The translations under genes were made by a program, and so were the position numbers. This document shows, piece by piece, positions 46,431 to 55,688 of a stretch of DNA of 64,000 nt. Source of the stretch: SHVO01 sp041905525 (lineage in GTDB: Bacteria > Pseudomonadota > Alphaproteobacteria > Rhodospirillales > Rhodospirillaceae). The notes beneath the pieces were generated by a model. That model had not been told where the DNA came from. It made no database searches and saw only the letters and a program-made list of their open reading frames with translations. Position 1 is the stretch's first letter. The number at the start of each line of letters is the position of its first letter. The stretch spans positions 1 to 64,000 of the forward strand of contig JAYRKY010000015.1 in the NCBI GenBank assembly GCA_041905525.1, given 5' to 3'.

Positions 46431-47528
46431 CTATTTCTTGATCACGAGTTCCTTGCCGATGAGTTGCGCCTTGTTGGCGTTCTTCTTCGGCACGAACTTC
46501 TGGACACGGTTGTTGTTCGCGTCGGCGACGTAGAAGTTGCCTTCGTTGTCGACGTCGATCTGGTGTGCATTGTCGGAAACGCCGGGCTCGTCACCGAGCG
46601 TTCCCCATTGCGACAGAAGCTTGCCGTTCAGGTCGTAGCAAGCGTAGCGGCCAAAGCGCGTGGCCGAGACGCAAACGCGCTTATCTTCCGTCGTGATGAC
46701 GCGGGTGACGCGGGCCGTGCCGGGCCACTGATCCAAGAACTTGCCGCTATGATCGAAGATCTGGATGCGATCGTTGTTGCGGTCCGCCACGTAAACGCGG
46801 TTTGCGTCCACGGCCACGGAGTGGACCAGGCTGAATTGGCTCGGGCCCGAACCCTTCGTGCCCCAGGACATCAGATACTTGCCGTTTTTATCGAACTTCA
46901 CGACACGCGAATTGGTGTAGCCGTCGGCGACGTAGAACGAACCGTCCGGCATGAACGCAAGGCTCGCCGGATCGTGGAAATGGTTCTCGTCGTTTCCCGG
47001 CACGCCTTTCTCGCCGACTTTCAGCAACAGCTGTTTCCCGTCGTTGCTGAACTTCAGGATCCGGTGATTGAACCGGTCCACGACCCAGACTGCATGTGCG
47101 GGATCGTAGGGATCGATGATGATGTGGTGCGCGATGGAAACTTCGCTGTTCCACTGGGACCAGTTCTCGATCACCTTACCGTCGGCATTGAGAACGAGGA
47201 TGTTGTTGACGTCGCCCTTTTCGAAATTGTTATTGTCGCGAACGACGGCGGTTTTTTCTTTCATCACCTTGCCGTCGGCGGTCAACATCGGATGACCCTC
47301 GCGGGTATCGTTGCGGTCGACGGCGCCGATGAAGACACGGTTGGGGTCTTCCGCGTTGACGGAGACGACGCGCTGATTCCAGCCCTCGATGCCCGGCTTG
47401 AACCAGCCGACAACGACGTCGTAGGGGCCGGTCAAATCCAGGCCGCCTTTCTCCTGGGCCGCCGCAGGTCCGGCCGCAGCCAAAAGGGCCACCATCGACA
47501 CGCCCAAAAATCCGTAAACTTTTCTCAA
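46431..47528 (-). CDS. NHL-repeat beta-propeller protein, exported
   Basis: The protein (365 residues from TTG 47528) has a signal ending near 'AAGPAAAQ' and NHL-type propeller blades such as 'VWVVDRFNHRILKF', 'FYVADGYTNSRVVKF', 'VYVADRNNDRIQIF' and 'FYVADANNNRVQKF'. TTG is chosen because GGGGGAGG is 5 bases upstream. Such six-bladed propellers bind ligands or proteins, or act as lyases of the peptidyl-hydroxyglycine type; no catalytic signature is clear here. It runs opposite to the array but lies within it, so a part in the same process is possible. Confidence 0.83.
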   Translation of the reverse strand: MRKVYGFLGVSMVALLAAAGPAAAQEKGGLDLTGPYDVVVGWFKPGIEGWNQRVVSVNAEDPNRVFIGAVDRNDTREGHPMLTADGKVMKEKTAVVRDNNNFEKGDVNNILVLNADGKVIENWSQWNSEVSIAHHIIIDPYDPAHAVWVVDRFNHRILKFSNDGKQLLLKVGEKGVPGNDENHFHDPASLAFMPDGSFYVADGYTNSRVVKFDKNGKYLMSWGTKGSGPSQFSLVHSVAVDANRVYVADRNNDRIQIFDHSGKFLDQWPGTARVTRVITTEDKRVCVSATRFGRYACYDLNGKLLSQWGTLGDEPGVSDNAHQIDVDNEGNFYVADANNNRVQKFVPKKNANKAQLIGKELVIKK

Positions 47529-47895
47529 GAAAGCCTCCCCCACTATTTTTAAGGCATAAGCCCGATGCCCGGCCACCGGCTCATTCCGGTGGCTCAGGTC
47601 CGGCTAGGAATTCGACCTCATTACTGCCATAGCGGACAGTCTCCGCAAGGGGACAAATCTCTTGATTTTTCCATGAATTCGCACGGCGCGCGCGCGCACC
47701 GGCCGAAAAAATTGGGGGCGGCCCGATTGCGCGCAGCCGCTTGGGGCGGCTTTGCGCTCACCTTTAATTATTTTTGTCCGAAATCAAAATTCCGAATGAC
47801 GAACTGAGCTATTCAGCCTCAGCAGCGAAAAGATAGACGGCGACTTCGCGCCGCGCGCGAGTCAGTCTCCATCAGTTACAAAACGGAGCCGCCAG
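47529..47895. promoter_or_regulatory. Divergent intergenic region, NHL protein / chemoreceptor
   Basis: No gene is evident in these 367 bases. An 8-bp hairpin (GCCACCGG / CCGGTGGC, 6-base loop) at 47572-47593 lies in the NHL gene leader. An AT-rich stretch near 47760-47800 (containing TTTAATTATTTTTG) may hold the chemoreceptor promoter. Neither promoter can be fixed from sequence alone. Confidence 0.35.
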
Positions 47896-49410
47896 ATGTT
47901 TCAAGCCATTCTCGGCAAGAGCCGCAGCAACGAACGCGCTCTTGAAATTGATCGCGCCGCGAAGTGCGTCGCCGTCGAGAAGTCACAGGCCGTGATCGAA
48001 TTCACCCCGGATGGCAATATCCTCACCGCGAACGATAAGTTCCTCGGCGCCCTCGGCTACCGGTTGGAAGAAATCGAAGGACGGCACCACAGCATGTTCG
48101 TCGAGGTCGCCGAAAAGGACAGTTCGGCGTACCGCCAGTTCTGGAACAGCTTGCGCGCGGGGCAGTATCAGCAGGCCGAATACAAACGCATCGGCAAAGG
48201 CGGCAAGGAGGTTTGGATTCAAGCGTCCTACAATCCGGTGGCCGATGAGCGCGGGCAGATTTACAAAGTCGTGAAGTTCGCGACCGATGTCACCGCGGCA
48301 AAAATGGCGTCGATCGAGAACGCGGGCATTCTGGATGCAATCCGGCGCACGCAGGCGGTGATATCCTTCAAGATGGATGGAACGATCATCGAAGCGAACG
48401 ATCTGTTCCTGAATGCCATGGGCTACTCCGCCGCCGAGATCGTGGGCAAACATCACAGCATGTTTGTCGGCCGGGATTACGCGGCCTCGCAGGACTATCG
48501 GGAATTCTGGCGTATGCTCAACACCGGGCGCGCCTTGACCGGCACCTATCAACGACTGGGCCGCAACAACAAAGAGGTCTGGATCCAGGGATCGTACAAT
48601 CCCATCCTCGACCCCAACGGCAAACCGATCCGTGTCGTAAAGTTCGCGACCGACATCACCGCCAGCGTCTCCATGGCGCTTTCGATCGAGCATGTGGTGA
48701 ATACGGTATCGGCCGCGGCGACGGAGCTCCACGCCTCGGCGGATAGCGTGAAGGCCGCCGCCTCGTCCGGAAATGCCAAGGCGAATACCGTCGCCGCCGC
48801 CAGCGAGGAACTCAATGCCTCCATCGGGGAGATTGCCCGACAGGTCACGGGCGCGCAGCAGGCCAGCGACGAAGCGGATGCAAACTCCGCGCGCGCGAAG
48901 GCCGTCGTCGACGATTTGGCGAAGGCCGCCAGCAGCATCGGTGAGGTGGTCAAGTTTATCGAGAACATCGCCGAGGAAACGAACCTGCTGGCGCTCAACG
49001 CCACGATCGAGGCGGCGCGTGCGGGCGAGGCGGGCCGTGGATTCGCCGTGGTTGCCTCGGAGGTGAAGGCGCTCGCGACACAGACCTCGAAAGCGACCGG
49101 CGATATCGGCGCGCAGATCCGCAACATGCAGAACGCCGCTTCTGCGGCGGTCGAGGCGAACGTGATGGTGGCCTCAGCGATCAGGCGGATCAACGAAGTC
49201 TCCTCCGCCATCGCCGGCGCGATGGAAGAGCAATCGGCGGCGACGCAAAACGTAGCGGTGAATATTTCGGATGTTTCCCACGCGACCCAGGAAGTGGACC
49301 GGATCGCGGTGGATGTGAATTCCGCATCCTCCGAACTGGCGCAGAATTCGGAAACGCTCCTGACCGATATCCGCAAGTACCTAAAGACGCTTGGGGTCGA
49401 GCGGCGCTAA
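47896..49410 (+). CDS. Soluble methyl-accepting chemotaxis protein with two PAS domains
   Basis: The 504-residue protein has no membrane segment. Two similar PAS domains come first (about 25-140 and 150-260; 'GRHHSMFV' and 'GKHHSMFV', 'EVWIQASYNP' and 'EVWIQGSYNP'), then a chemoreceptor signalling coiled coil with the conserved hairpin tip 'ETNLLALNATIEAARAGE'. This is the layout of BdlA-type soluble sensors that respond to an internal redox or metabolic cue, possibly through a PAS cofactor. No che genes are nearby. CGGAG precedes the ATG. Confidence 0.92.
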   Translation: MFQAILGKSRSNERALEIDRAAKCVAVEKSQAVIEFTPDGNILTANDKFLGALGYRLEEIEGRHHSMFVEVAEKDSSAYRQFWNSLRAGQYQQAEYKRIGKGGKEVWIQASYNPVADERGQIYKVVKFATDVTAAKMASIENAGILDAIRRTQAVISFKMDGTIIEANDLFLNAMGYSAAEIVGKHHSMFVGRDYAASQDYREFWRMLNTGRALTGTYQRLGRNNKEVWIQGSYNPILDPNGKPIRVVKFATDITASVSMALSIEHVVNTVSAAATELHASADSVKAAASSGNAKANTVAAASEELNASIGEIARQVTGAQQASDEADANSARAKAVVDDLAKAASSIGEVVKFIENIAEETNLLALNATIEAARAGEAGRGFAVVASEVKALATQTSKATGDIGAQIRNMQNAASAAVEANVMVASAIRRINEVSSAIAGAMEEQSAATQNVAVNISDVSHATQEVDRIAVDVNSASSELAQNSETLLTDIRKYLKTLGVERR

Positions 49411-49578
49411 CGCGCAAAGGTCCGTGAGACCCTGGGTCTTTGGTTTCGCGGCGTCGTGGAATGACGTACATTACCTGAGAACGCCTCATCTCAAATAGGA
49501 TGCGAATTAGAATTACCTCAATTGGTTTCTAAGCCTCCGATGTTTGAGTGATTGCGACGTCTACCTCGGGAGGGAGGC

Positions 49579-51312
49579 ATGGCGGACCAATCGGCAAAAG
49601 CTAGCCTTATCGGGCGCTGTTCCTGGTACGGCATTAGCCTCGCTTTTGGGCTGCTGACGGCTGCCCCGGCGGTTGCCTCCGCCGCGCGCCCAACTCCTCA
49701 GACGATGCCTGCAGCGCCGGTGATGCTTCGCCTGACGGCTGAGCAATATCAGGCGATTATCGCCGACACTTTTGGCGAGACGGTCACCCTCGGCGGACGG
49801 TTCGACCCGGATCCCCGGGTCGACGGGCTGCTGGGCATTGGCGCCAGTAAGGTCAGCGTTTCGACAGACGGCCTCGAGCAATACGACCTCATGGCGCGCA
49901 CGATCGCGGCCCAGGTCGTTTCGCCTGAGCGGCGTGCCACCACGGTTCCCTGTAAACCGCGTTCCCAGGTGGAGCCGGACGATGCCTGCTCGCGGGTGTT
50001 CCTGAAAACCGTAGGCAGTTTTCTCTACCGCCGGCCACTGACAGAGGCGGAACTGAACACACGCGTGACGTTGTCGCACGACGTGGCGGCGCAGCTCGGC
50101 AACTTTTACGACGGGCTGGCATGGTCCCTGGCGCAAATGCTGGTGTCTCCGCAATTCTTGTTTAGGACGGTCGAATTTGAACCGGATCCGAAACGTCGCG
50201 GGCAGTTTCGGATGGAGGCCTATGCCAAGGCCTCCCAACTCAGCTTCTTTCTTTGGAACGCGGGCCCGGACGAAGAACTCCTTGCCAGCGCCCAAAAGGG
50301 AGAACTTCACACCGCGCGCGGGCTCGCCCGCCAAGTGGACCGGATGATCGCCAGCCCGCGTGTGGAGAAGGGGGTCCGCGCCTTTTTCTCGGACATGCTC
50401 CAATTCGACGAGCTGCCCGCGCTTAGCAAAGATCCCATTATTTATCCAAAGTTCAGCGCCAAGGTCGCAGTCGACTCACAGGAGCAGGCGCTTCGCACCA
50501 TCGTCGATCTCGTTCTCACCAACAATGGCGACTACAGGGATATCTTCGTCACCAAGAAGACGTTTCTGACGCAGACCCTAGCGTCGGTTTATCGCGTTCC
50601 CTTGGTCAATAATGTGCCCAACGGGTCGCCCGATACGTGGCAACCGTACGAGATCGCCGAGAATGACCCGCGCGCGGGTCTCCTTTCGCAGATCAGCTTC
50701 CTGTCACTTCATTCCCACGCGGGGCGCAGCTCTCCCACATTGCGCGGGAAGGCCCTGCGGGAAATCTTCTTATGCCAACCGGTCCCGCCGCCGCCTGCGG
50801 CGGTTGACTTCCAGATTGTTCAGGACACGAGCAACCCGGTCTACAAGACCGCCCGTGACCGTCTGGCGGCGCACGCGCAAAACCCCGTGTGCGCGGGATG
50901 CCACAAGTTGACGGACCCGATGGGGCTCGCGCTCGAGAATTTCGACGGCGGCGGCGCCTACCGGGCGACCGAAAATGGGGTCCGGATCGACACCAGCGGC
51001 GAGCTCGATCGGCGCAAGTTTGAGGACGCGCAAAGCCTGGGCCGGACACTCCGCGAACACCCTGCCGCCACAGCCTGTGTTGTGAACCGCTTGTCCGCAT
51101 ACGCGCTGGGGCGCGCGCCGACAAAGAATGAGGACCCTTGGATCGATACTTTGAAGGGATCCTTCGCGGCTCAGGGCTACAAGATTCCCGCGCTCATTCG
51201 AAGCATCGCGTTGAGCCCCGAGTTCTATGCCTATGTCCCAACCGTTACACCGCCCGCGCTTCGGGCATCGGCGTCGCCCGTAAGCTCATTGACCGAGGAG
51301 GCCGCAAAATGA
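49579..51312 (+). CDS. DUF1592-type cytochrome-like protein B, Sec-exported
   Basis: The 577-residue protein has a Sec signal ('FGLLTAAPAVASA') and the DUF1587 to DUF1585 domain order of this family. The c-haem motif is C438-x-x-C441-H442 ('CAGCHKLTDP'). 'RRPLTEAELN' marks DUF1595 and 'SQLSFFLWNAGPDEELL' DUF1592. ATG 49579 lies after a GGGAGGGAGG run. It heads the second block and overlaps its DUF1552 partner by an ATGA. Confidence 0.88.
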   Translation: MADQSAKASLIGRCSWYGISLAFGLLTAAPAVASAARPTPQTMPAAPVMLRLTAEQYQAIIADTFGETVTLGGRFDPDPRVDGLLGIGASKVSVSTDGLEQYDLMARTIAAQVVSPERRATTVPCKPRSQVEPDDACSRVFLKTVGSFLYRRPLTEAELNTRVTLSHDVAAQLGNFYDGLAWSLAQMLVSPQFLFRTVEFEPDPKRRGQFRMEAYAKASQLSFFLWNAGPDEELLASAQKGELHTARGLARQVDRMIASPRVEKGVRAFFSDMLQFDELPALSKDPIIYPKFSAKVAVDSQEQALRTIVDLVLTNNGDYRDIFVTKKTFLTQTLASVYRVPLVNNVPNGSPDTWQPYEIAENDPRAGLLSQISFLSLHSHAGRSSPTLRGKALREIFLCQPVPPPPAAVDFQIVQDTSNPVYKTARDRLAAHAQNPVCAGCHKLTDPMGLALENFDGGGAYRATENGVRIDTSGELDRRKFEDAQSLGRTLREHPAATACVVNRLSAYALGRAPTKNEDPWIDTLKGSFAAQGYKIPALIRSIALSPEFYAYVPTVTPPALRASASPVSSLTEEAAK

Positions 51313-52643
51313 GTGTCCTATTCCCGCGCACCAGCCGCCGGACTGTCTTGCGCGGATCACTGGCGGGCGCCGCAATTTCAGTCGGGCTGCCTTTCCTCGA
51401 TTGCTTCCTAAATGAAAATGGAACGGCTTTGGCGGACACCGGCAAGGAATTGCCGCTGGTCTTCGGTTCCTGGATCCAGGAACTCGGCCTAAATCCCGGC
51501 ACCTGGATTCCCGCGAAGGTGGGCCCGGGGTTCGAGAATAATCTGCAGCTCAAGGTGTTCGACCCGATCAGGGACCGAATGAACATCATCAGCGGCACGA
51601 AATATTTTCTCGATGGCCGTCCGCTCAACACACACAACACGACGCTCCAAATCGCGACCACCGGCGCCATCTACCAAGGGAACGTATCGGGCCCCAGCGC
51701 CGATGTGGTGATCGGCGATACGATCGGCAAGAAAACGCGCTTCCGCTCGCTCGAGGTGAATTTTGCCGGCCGGCGGCAAAGTTGGAGCCAGAGGAGCGGC
51801 ACCGCCAAGAATCCTTCGGAGTTTTCACCCCTTGCCCTGTACACGCGCATCTTTGGGCCTGAATTCCGCGATCCGAATGCCGGCGACTTCAAACCGGACC
51901 CAACCATTATGGTCCATCGCAGCGTGCTCTCCAGCATCGCCGACGAGAGGCAGTCGCTGACCAAATCCTTGGGAGCTGCGGACCGGGCGCGTATGGACGA
52001 ATATTTCACGTCTATTCGCGATATCGAGGGGCAGCTCGAGATCTCGATGCAAAAGCCGCCCGCGATGCCGTCGTGCACCGCTGCGGCAGCGCCCGAGGAG
52101 GTGAAACCGTCTCCGTTGGTCGAGGACTCTTACAAGAACGGCCTGTTGTTCGCGAAGCTGCTCGCCCATGCGATCGCTTGCGATCAGACACGCGTGATCA
52201 ACATCACAACGGGTGCGCAGGGGCTCCGGCGGCCGGGGTCCGCATCCACGTGGCACATGCACACGCATGAGGAAGCCGTCGACGAGAAGTTGGGATATCA
52301 GAAGAACGTGTTTCAGTTCACGAACGACGCAAACAAGCTGTGTCTGAATTTCATGCAAGAACTGGACAAAATGAGGGAGGGCGGGAAGTCGGTCTTCGAT
52401 CGAGCGACCATTCTTTGGCAGACCGATCATGCCGAAGCCCGTATTCACACCCTTGATCTCACGCCAATCATGATGTTCGGCGGCGCGGGAGGACGTCTCA
52501 AGACGGGTATCCATGTCGCCGCGCCGTCCGATCCCGTGACGCGCGCGACCCTCACCATCATGCAGGCGTACGGCGTGCCTGTGAGCACCTGGGGCGAACT
52601 CAGCAACAAGACGGATCGCCCAATCACGGAGATCCTGACTTAG
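51309..52643 (+). CDS. DUF1552 protein C, Tat-exported
   Basis: The 444-residue protein has the twin-arginine motif 'SRRTVLRGS' and signal end near 'GTALA'. It forms a subgroup with copy D: both have 'LGLxPGxWIP', 'NLQLKVFD' or a close form, and 'KYFLDGRP' or 'RYFLDGRP'. Conserved 'WHMHTHEE' and 'TDHAEARIHT' are present. The ATG sits in the DUF1592-B stop (ATGA), strongly suggesting a physical or functional pair. Confidence 0.88.
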   Translation: MSVLFPRTSRRTVLRGSLAGAAISVGLPFLDCFLNENGTALADTGKELPLVFGSWIQELGLNPGTWIPAKVGPGFENNLQLKVFDPIRDRMNIISGTKYFLDGRPLNTHNTTLQIATTGAIYQGNVSGPSADVVIGDTIGKKTRFRSLEVNFAGRRQSWSQRSGTAKNPSEFSPLALYTRIFGPEFRDPNAGDFKPDPTIMVHRSVLSSIADERQSLTKSLGAADRARMDEYFTSIRDIEGQLEISMQKPPAMPSCTAAAAPEEVKPSPLVEDSYKNGLLFAKLLAHAIACDQTRVINITTGAQGLRRPGSASTWHMHTHEEAVDEKLGYQKNVFQFTNDANKLCLNFMQELDKMREGGKSVFDRATILWQTDHAEARIHTLDLTPIMMFGGAGGRLKTGIHVAAPSDPVTRATLTIMQAYGVPVSTWGELSNKTDRPITEILT

Positions 52644-52654
52644 GGGAACTGGAA

Positions 52655-54016
52655 ATGCTGCGGCTGTCGCGTTCGTGGTGTCTGATGTTATCGGGAGCAG
52701 CGGCGCTTTCCTGCGCCTCTGTACACGCAGCGTCAATCCGCGAACCGGCGGCGTTGGCGACTCCTCCGGGCATCCAAATACAGCCGATGGGAACGGCGGC
52801 GGGCTACACACTCAGCGCCGAGGCGGCGGCGGGTACCCCTCACGTCCAAGTGGTCTTCGCGGACGAAAAGGGCATGTCTCTTTACTACAGCGATGCCGAC
52901 GCGGGTGGTCAGTCGACGTGTGTCGGTGAATGTCTGAAACTCTGGCACCCGGCTCTCACTTCGTTGAGCGAGCAGCCGAGGGTCGATGGCTGGGCGTTTG
53001 TTTCCCGCCCTGACGGGAGCAAACAATGGACGCTTCGTGGACGGCCTCTCTACACCTATGCGAAGGACGTCGATATCGGTTCCGTCGGCGGGAATAGCCC
53101 GAAGACCTGGGGCCGCGGCGCCCTGGTGGGTCCGCGGGGATATTTGCGCGGTCCGATGCCGAAGGAGGAATCGCTGCCCGATGGCTGGCATGCGGCCATG
53201 TTCTTCCCTCTGGAGAAGGATTTGCCGCCGGGCTTCAAGATTCGGCAAGTCGAGGACGTTATCGGGCTCGTGCTGACGAACGAGGCCGGACACACGATGT
53301 ATGTGCTCGATGGCGACGTGGCGAAAGACAGAAAGCTGTGCGGCAGCGAGAGCGAGTGCGCGAGGTGGCGACCGGTGGCGGCGCCCCGTATCGCGGTGCC
53401 CTTCGGTGACTTTGGACTCATCTCGCGCGCCGACGGCATCAAGCAGTGGAGCTTCAAAGGTAAGGGTCTTTACACATTCACTGACGATCTTGTCCCGATG
53501 GATGCCAACGGTATCGGCGTGAATCCGTCTTGGGCGCCGGCGTATATCGTCCGACATTTCGTGCCGTCCAATGTGCGCGTCTCACCCAGCCTCAAACTAG
53601 GTAAGGTGTGGGCCACCGCTCAAGGGCAGACGCTCTATAAACGCCAGGGCTACATATATCAGTCGGGCAGCGGTCACGCGGCGCGGCGTGGCGATACGGT
53701 GCGGCCTGCGGTGGGCAGGGATATCGGGACCAATCCCAGGTGCCAAAAGCAGTGTGACATGTGGCATCCGTTCTTGGCTCCCGCGGACGCGCAACCTTCG
53801 GGCTATTGGGCGGTGGCGACGCGAGAGGACGGGCAGAAGCAATGGACATACCAAGGATACGCGCTTTGGACCTACGACGGGGATAAGGCCCCCGGCGACA
53901 TCAACGGCAACGACTCCTTCGACTTCTTTGTCGGCCAGGACAACAAGACGATCATTGACGTTGGAACGCCCTATGACTGGCCGACATCGCTGTATTGGAT
54001 CGTTGCTTATCCCTAG
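52655..54016 (+). CDS. Secreted-repeat protein C (COG4315/PF03640 type)
   Basis: The 453-residue exported protein has six repeat half-modules with the Y-x-x-x-x-D-type core: 'LYYSDADAGGQSTC', 'LYTYAKDVDIG', 'MYVLDGDVAKDRKLC', 'LYTFTDDLVPMD', 'LYKRQGYIYQSG', 'LWTYDGDKAPGD'. The module set differs from copies A/B but matches copy D closely ('GRDIGTNPRC', 'GHAARRGD'). It follows DUF1552-C by 11 bases. The signal ends near 'SVHAAS'. Confidence 0.82.
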   Translation: MLRLSRSWCLMLSGAAALSCASVHAASIREPAALATPPGIQIQPMGTAAGYTLSAEAAAGTPHVQVVFADEKGMSLYYSDADAGGQSTCVGECLKLWHPALTSLSEQPRVDGWAFVSRPDGSKQWTLRGRPLYTYAKDVDIGSVGGNSPKTWGRGALVGPRGYLRGPMPKEESLPDGWHAAMFFPLEKDLPPGFKIRQVEDVIGLVLTNEAGHTMYVLDGDVAKDRKLCGSESECARWRPVAAPRIAVPFGDFGLISRADGIKQWSFKGKGLYTFTDDLVPMDANGIGVNPSWAPAYIVRHFVPSNVRVSPSLKLGKVWATAQGQTLYKRQGYIYQSGSGHAARRGDTVRPAVGRDIGTNPRCQKQCDMWHPFLAPADAQPSGYWAVATREDGQKQWTYQGYALWTYDGDKAPGDINGNDSFDFFVGQDNKTIIDVGTPYDWPTSLYWIVAYP

Positions 54017-54038
54017 GAATGGATGAAGAGGGACTGAA

Positions 54039-55175
54039 ATGCGGCGCCTGAGTTCCATGACAAGCCTACGCCTTGGAAACGTGGCGCTGTGCGCGTTGGC
54101 TCTCTTCGCTGCGCCGCAGGCCGCGCGAGCCGAAACGCGAAGCTACGCGATGTCGTGGTTCACGGCCGCAATGAACTCGAAAGAGAACGATTGCCCCGGC
54201 GGCATTCATCCTTCCATCCAGGTGCAATATCACAAGAACCTGCTGGATCTCGGCTACCCGCCCGCGGAGGCGGCGAAACTCATCGAAGCCTATGTCGCCG
54301 GAGACGAGGACGAACAAGTTTCCGACATCATGCTGATGCGCGGACGCGTGAACGGCAAACCGGTCAATGGCTATGCCCATCCTGGCGCCGTGGTTGATCC
54401 CCAGTTGACCTACGTCACGGCGAAGGAGGGTTTCGGATTTAATCTCGATGGGAGGGATGGACCACTCAACTTCACAGACCCGCTGACGAAAGAAACCGGG
54501 GTCGACAATCAGCTCTCTCGCGCTCTTGGCTGCAGCCAGCCGTTCCGCGGTACCTACAACGTGAGGCCGGGGCTGTGGATTTTTCGCTGGAGCACCATGC
54601 GCGATACCACGCCGGCTTGGTTGATGACGCTGGAAGGCGAAAATCTCAGCGCGGATGGACCCATTACGGTGACCTTCGACCGCGCGATGGAACATCTCGT
54701 GTTCAATGGCGATGGCGAGACACGCCCCGACATTACGTACCGCGCCGATCCCGATCCGCGCTCCCACACTGTTCTGAAAGGCGAGATCAAGGACGGTCAG
54801 GTGCACATCACGGAGCACGGCCGTATGCAATTGATGCAGGATATCCTCGGCGGCGGCCAGTTGGTCCTCGACAAAGTGCACATGCGGCTGACAGCCACGG
54901 CGTCGGGCAACCTGGATGGGTTTCTCGGCGGCTTTCAGCCATGGGAACACCTCTACTTTGAAATCGGACAAGGTGGTCCGGCCTCGGAGGACATGAGCAC
55001 GGGCGAACTTCCGGGCAAATGGCATTTAATGAGGAAGCTTGCCGACTATGATCCCGACCCGGTCACCGGTCAGAACAGATCTATTTCGGCTACCTACCGT
55101 GTCGAGTTTGTCCCCGTCTTCGTAGCGCGCCTGAGAAACGGGACGTTCGTGGTGGACGGTGGCGCTGGAAATTGA
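54039..55175 (+). CDS. Conserved secreted protein X-B, family not recognised
   Basis: The 378-residue protein has a Sec signal ending near 'ARAET'. It is close to X-C and more distant from X-A: 'DCPGGIHP', 'NLDGRDGP', 'VDNQLSRALGC', 'GGFQPWEHLYFEI' and 'DPVTGQNRSISATYRV'. Only the two family cysteines occur in the mature chain. The long C-terminal part is beta-rich. It closes the second block, 22 bases after the repeat protein; the next gene is 513 bases away. Confidence 0.72.
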   Translation: MRRLSSMTSLRLGNVALCALALFAAPQAARAETRSYAMSWFTAAMNSKENDCPGGIHPSIQVQYHKNLLDLGYPPAEAAKLIEAYVAGDEDEQVSDIMLMRGRVNGKPVNGYAHPGAVVDPQLTYVTAKEGFGFNLDGRDGPLNFTDPLTKETGVDNQLSRALGCSQPFRGTYNVRPGLWIFRWSTMRDTTPAWLMTLEGENLSADGPITVTFDRAMEHLVFNGDGETRPDITYRADPDPRSHTVLKGEIKDGQVHITEHGRMQLMQDILGGGQLVLDKVHMRLTATASGNLDGFLGGFQPWEHLYFEIGQGGPASEDMSTGELPGKWHLMRKLADYDPDPVTGQNRSISATYRVEFVPVFVARLRNGTFVVDGGAGN

Positions 55176-55688
55176 TGGCGCAGTTCTTCGATCGGCAAGG
55201 GGTCACGATTGAGTGATCAGCTCGCGGGAGTTCTGCGTTTACACTGAATTTGTAAGTTGATACGCTTGTAACAATCCTGAAACGACGCAGATGGAGATCG
55301 GCTCCGCGACGTGACACAGCTTCCTCGGCGAAAGCTTTGAGACTCATGTGCACCAAGCGTAACAAGCCATCATTTCTGCATCTTGAAGACTGACGTTTGG
55401 GGGATGGTGCGTCGATCGTCTCGCGCACTTTGCTTATTCCCAAGACATTCATCGTGTGTACGGGCGGCTGCTTGTCCCCGTGAGTTTCGTTTCGGTCTCG
55501 TTCTTCAAGTTTAGCGCACGTCATTTCCACCTCGAGAAGGAGTGACTATGGCACCGTCATAACGTGACGTTTGACCGCTATCTATCGGCGGCCATGTTTT
55601 TGTCCGGAGACCTGGGGAGGCCCGGACATCAAGTCATTTTGAGCGGCGCTTGCATTGCGCCGCAGACTCATAGGGGAGGACTTCCGAG
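55176..55688 (+). promoter_or_regulatory. Long structured leader of TonB receptor B
   Basis: This 513-base gap has no large gene. It contains a four-codon frame with a strong ribosome binding site (55548-55562), then two hairpins: TGTCCGG/CCGGACA at 55601-55628 and GCGGCGC/GCGCCGC at 55643-55663. The second ends 10 bases before the GGGGAGGA ribosome binding site of the receptor. The arrangement suggests a regulated leader, but no known riboswitch class is recognised. Confidence 0.5.
55548..55562 (+). CDS. Possible four-codon leader peptide (Met-Ala-Pro-Ser)
   Basis: ATG-GCA-CCG-TCA-TAA is preceded by GAGAAGGAG at an ideal 5-base distance. It lies in the leader of TonB receptor B, upstream of two hairpins. 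It may be a leader peptide that controls downstream folding, or the relic of a lost gene start. A frame this short could arise by chance; the ribosome binding site is the only support. Confidence 0.3.
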   Translation: MAPS

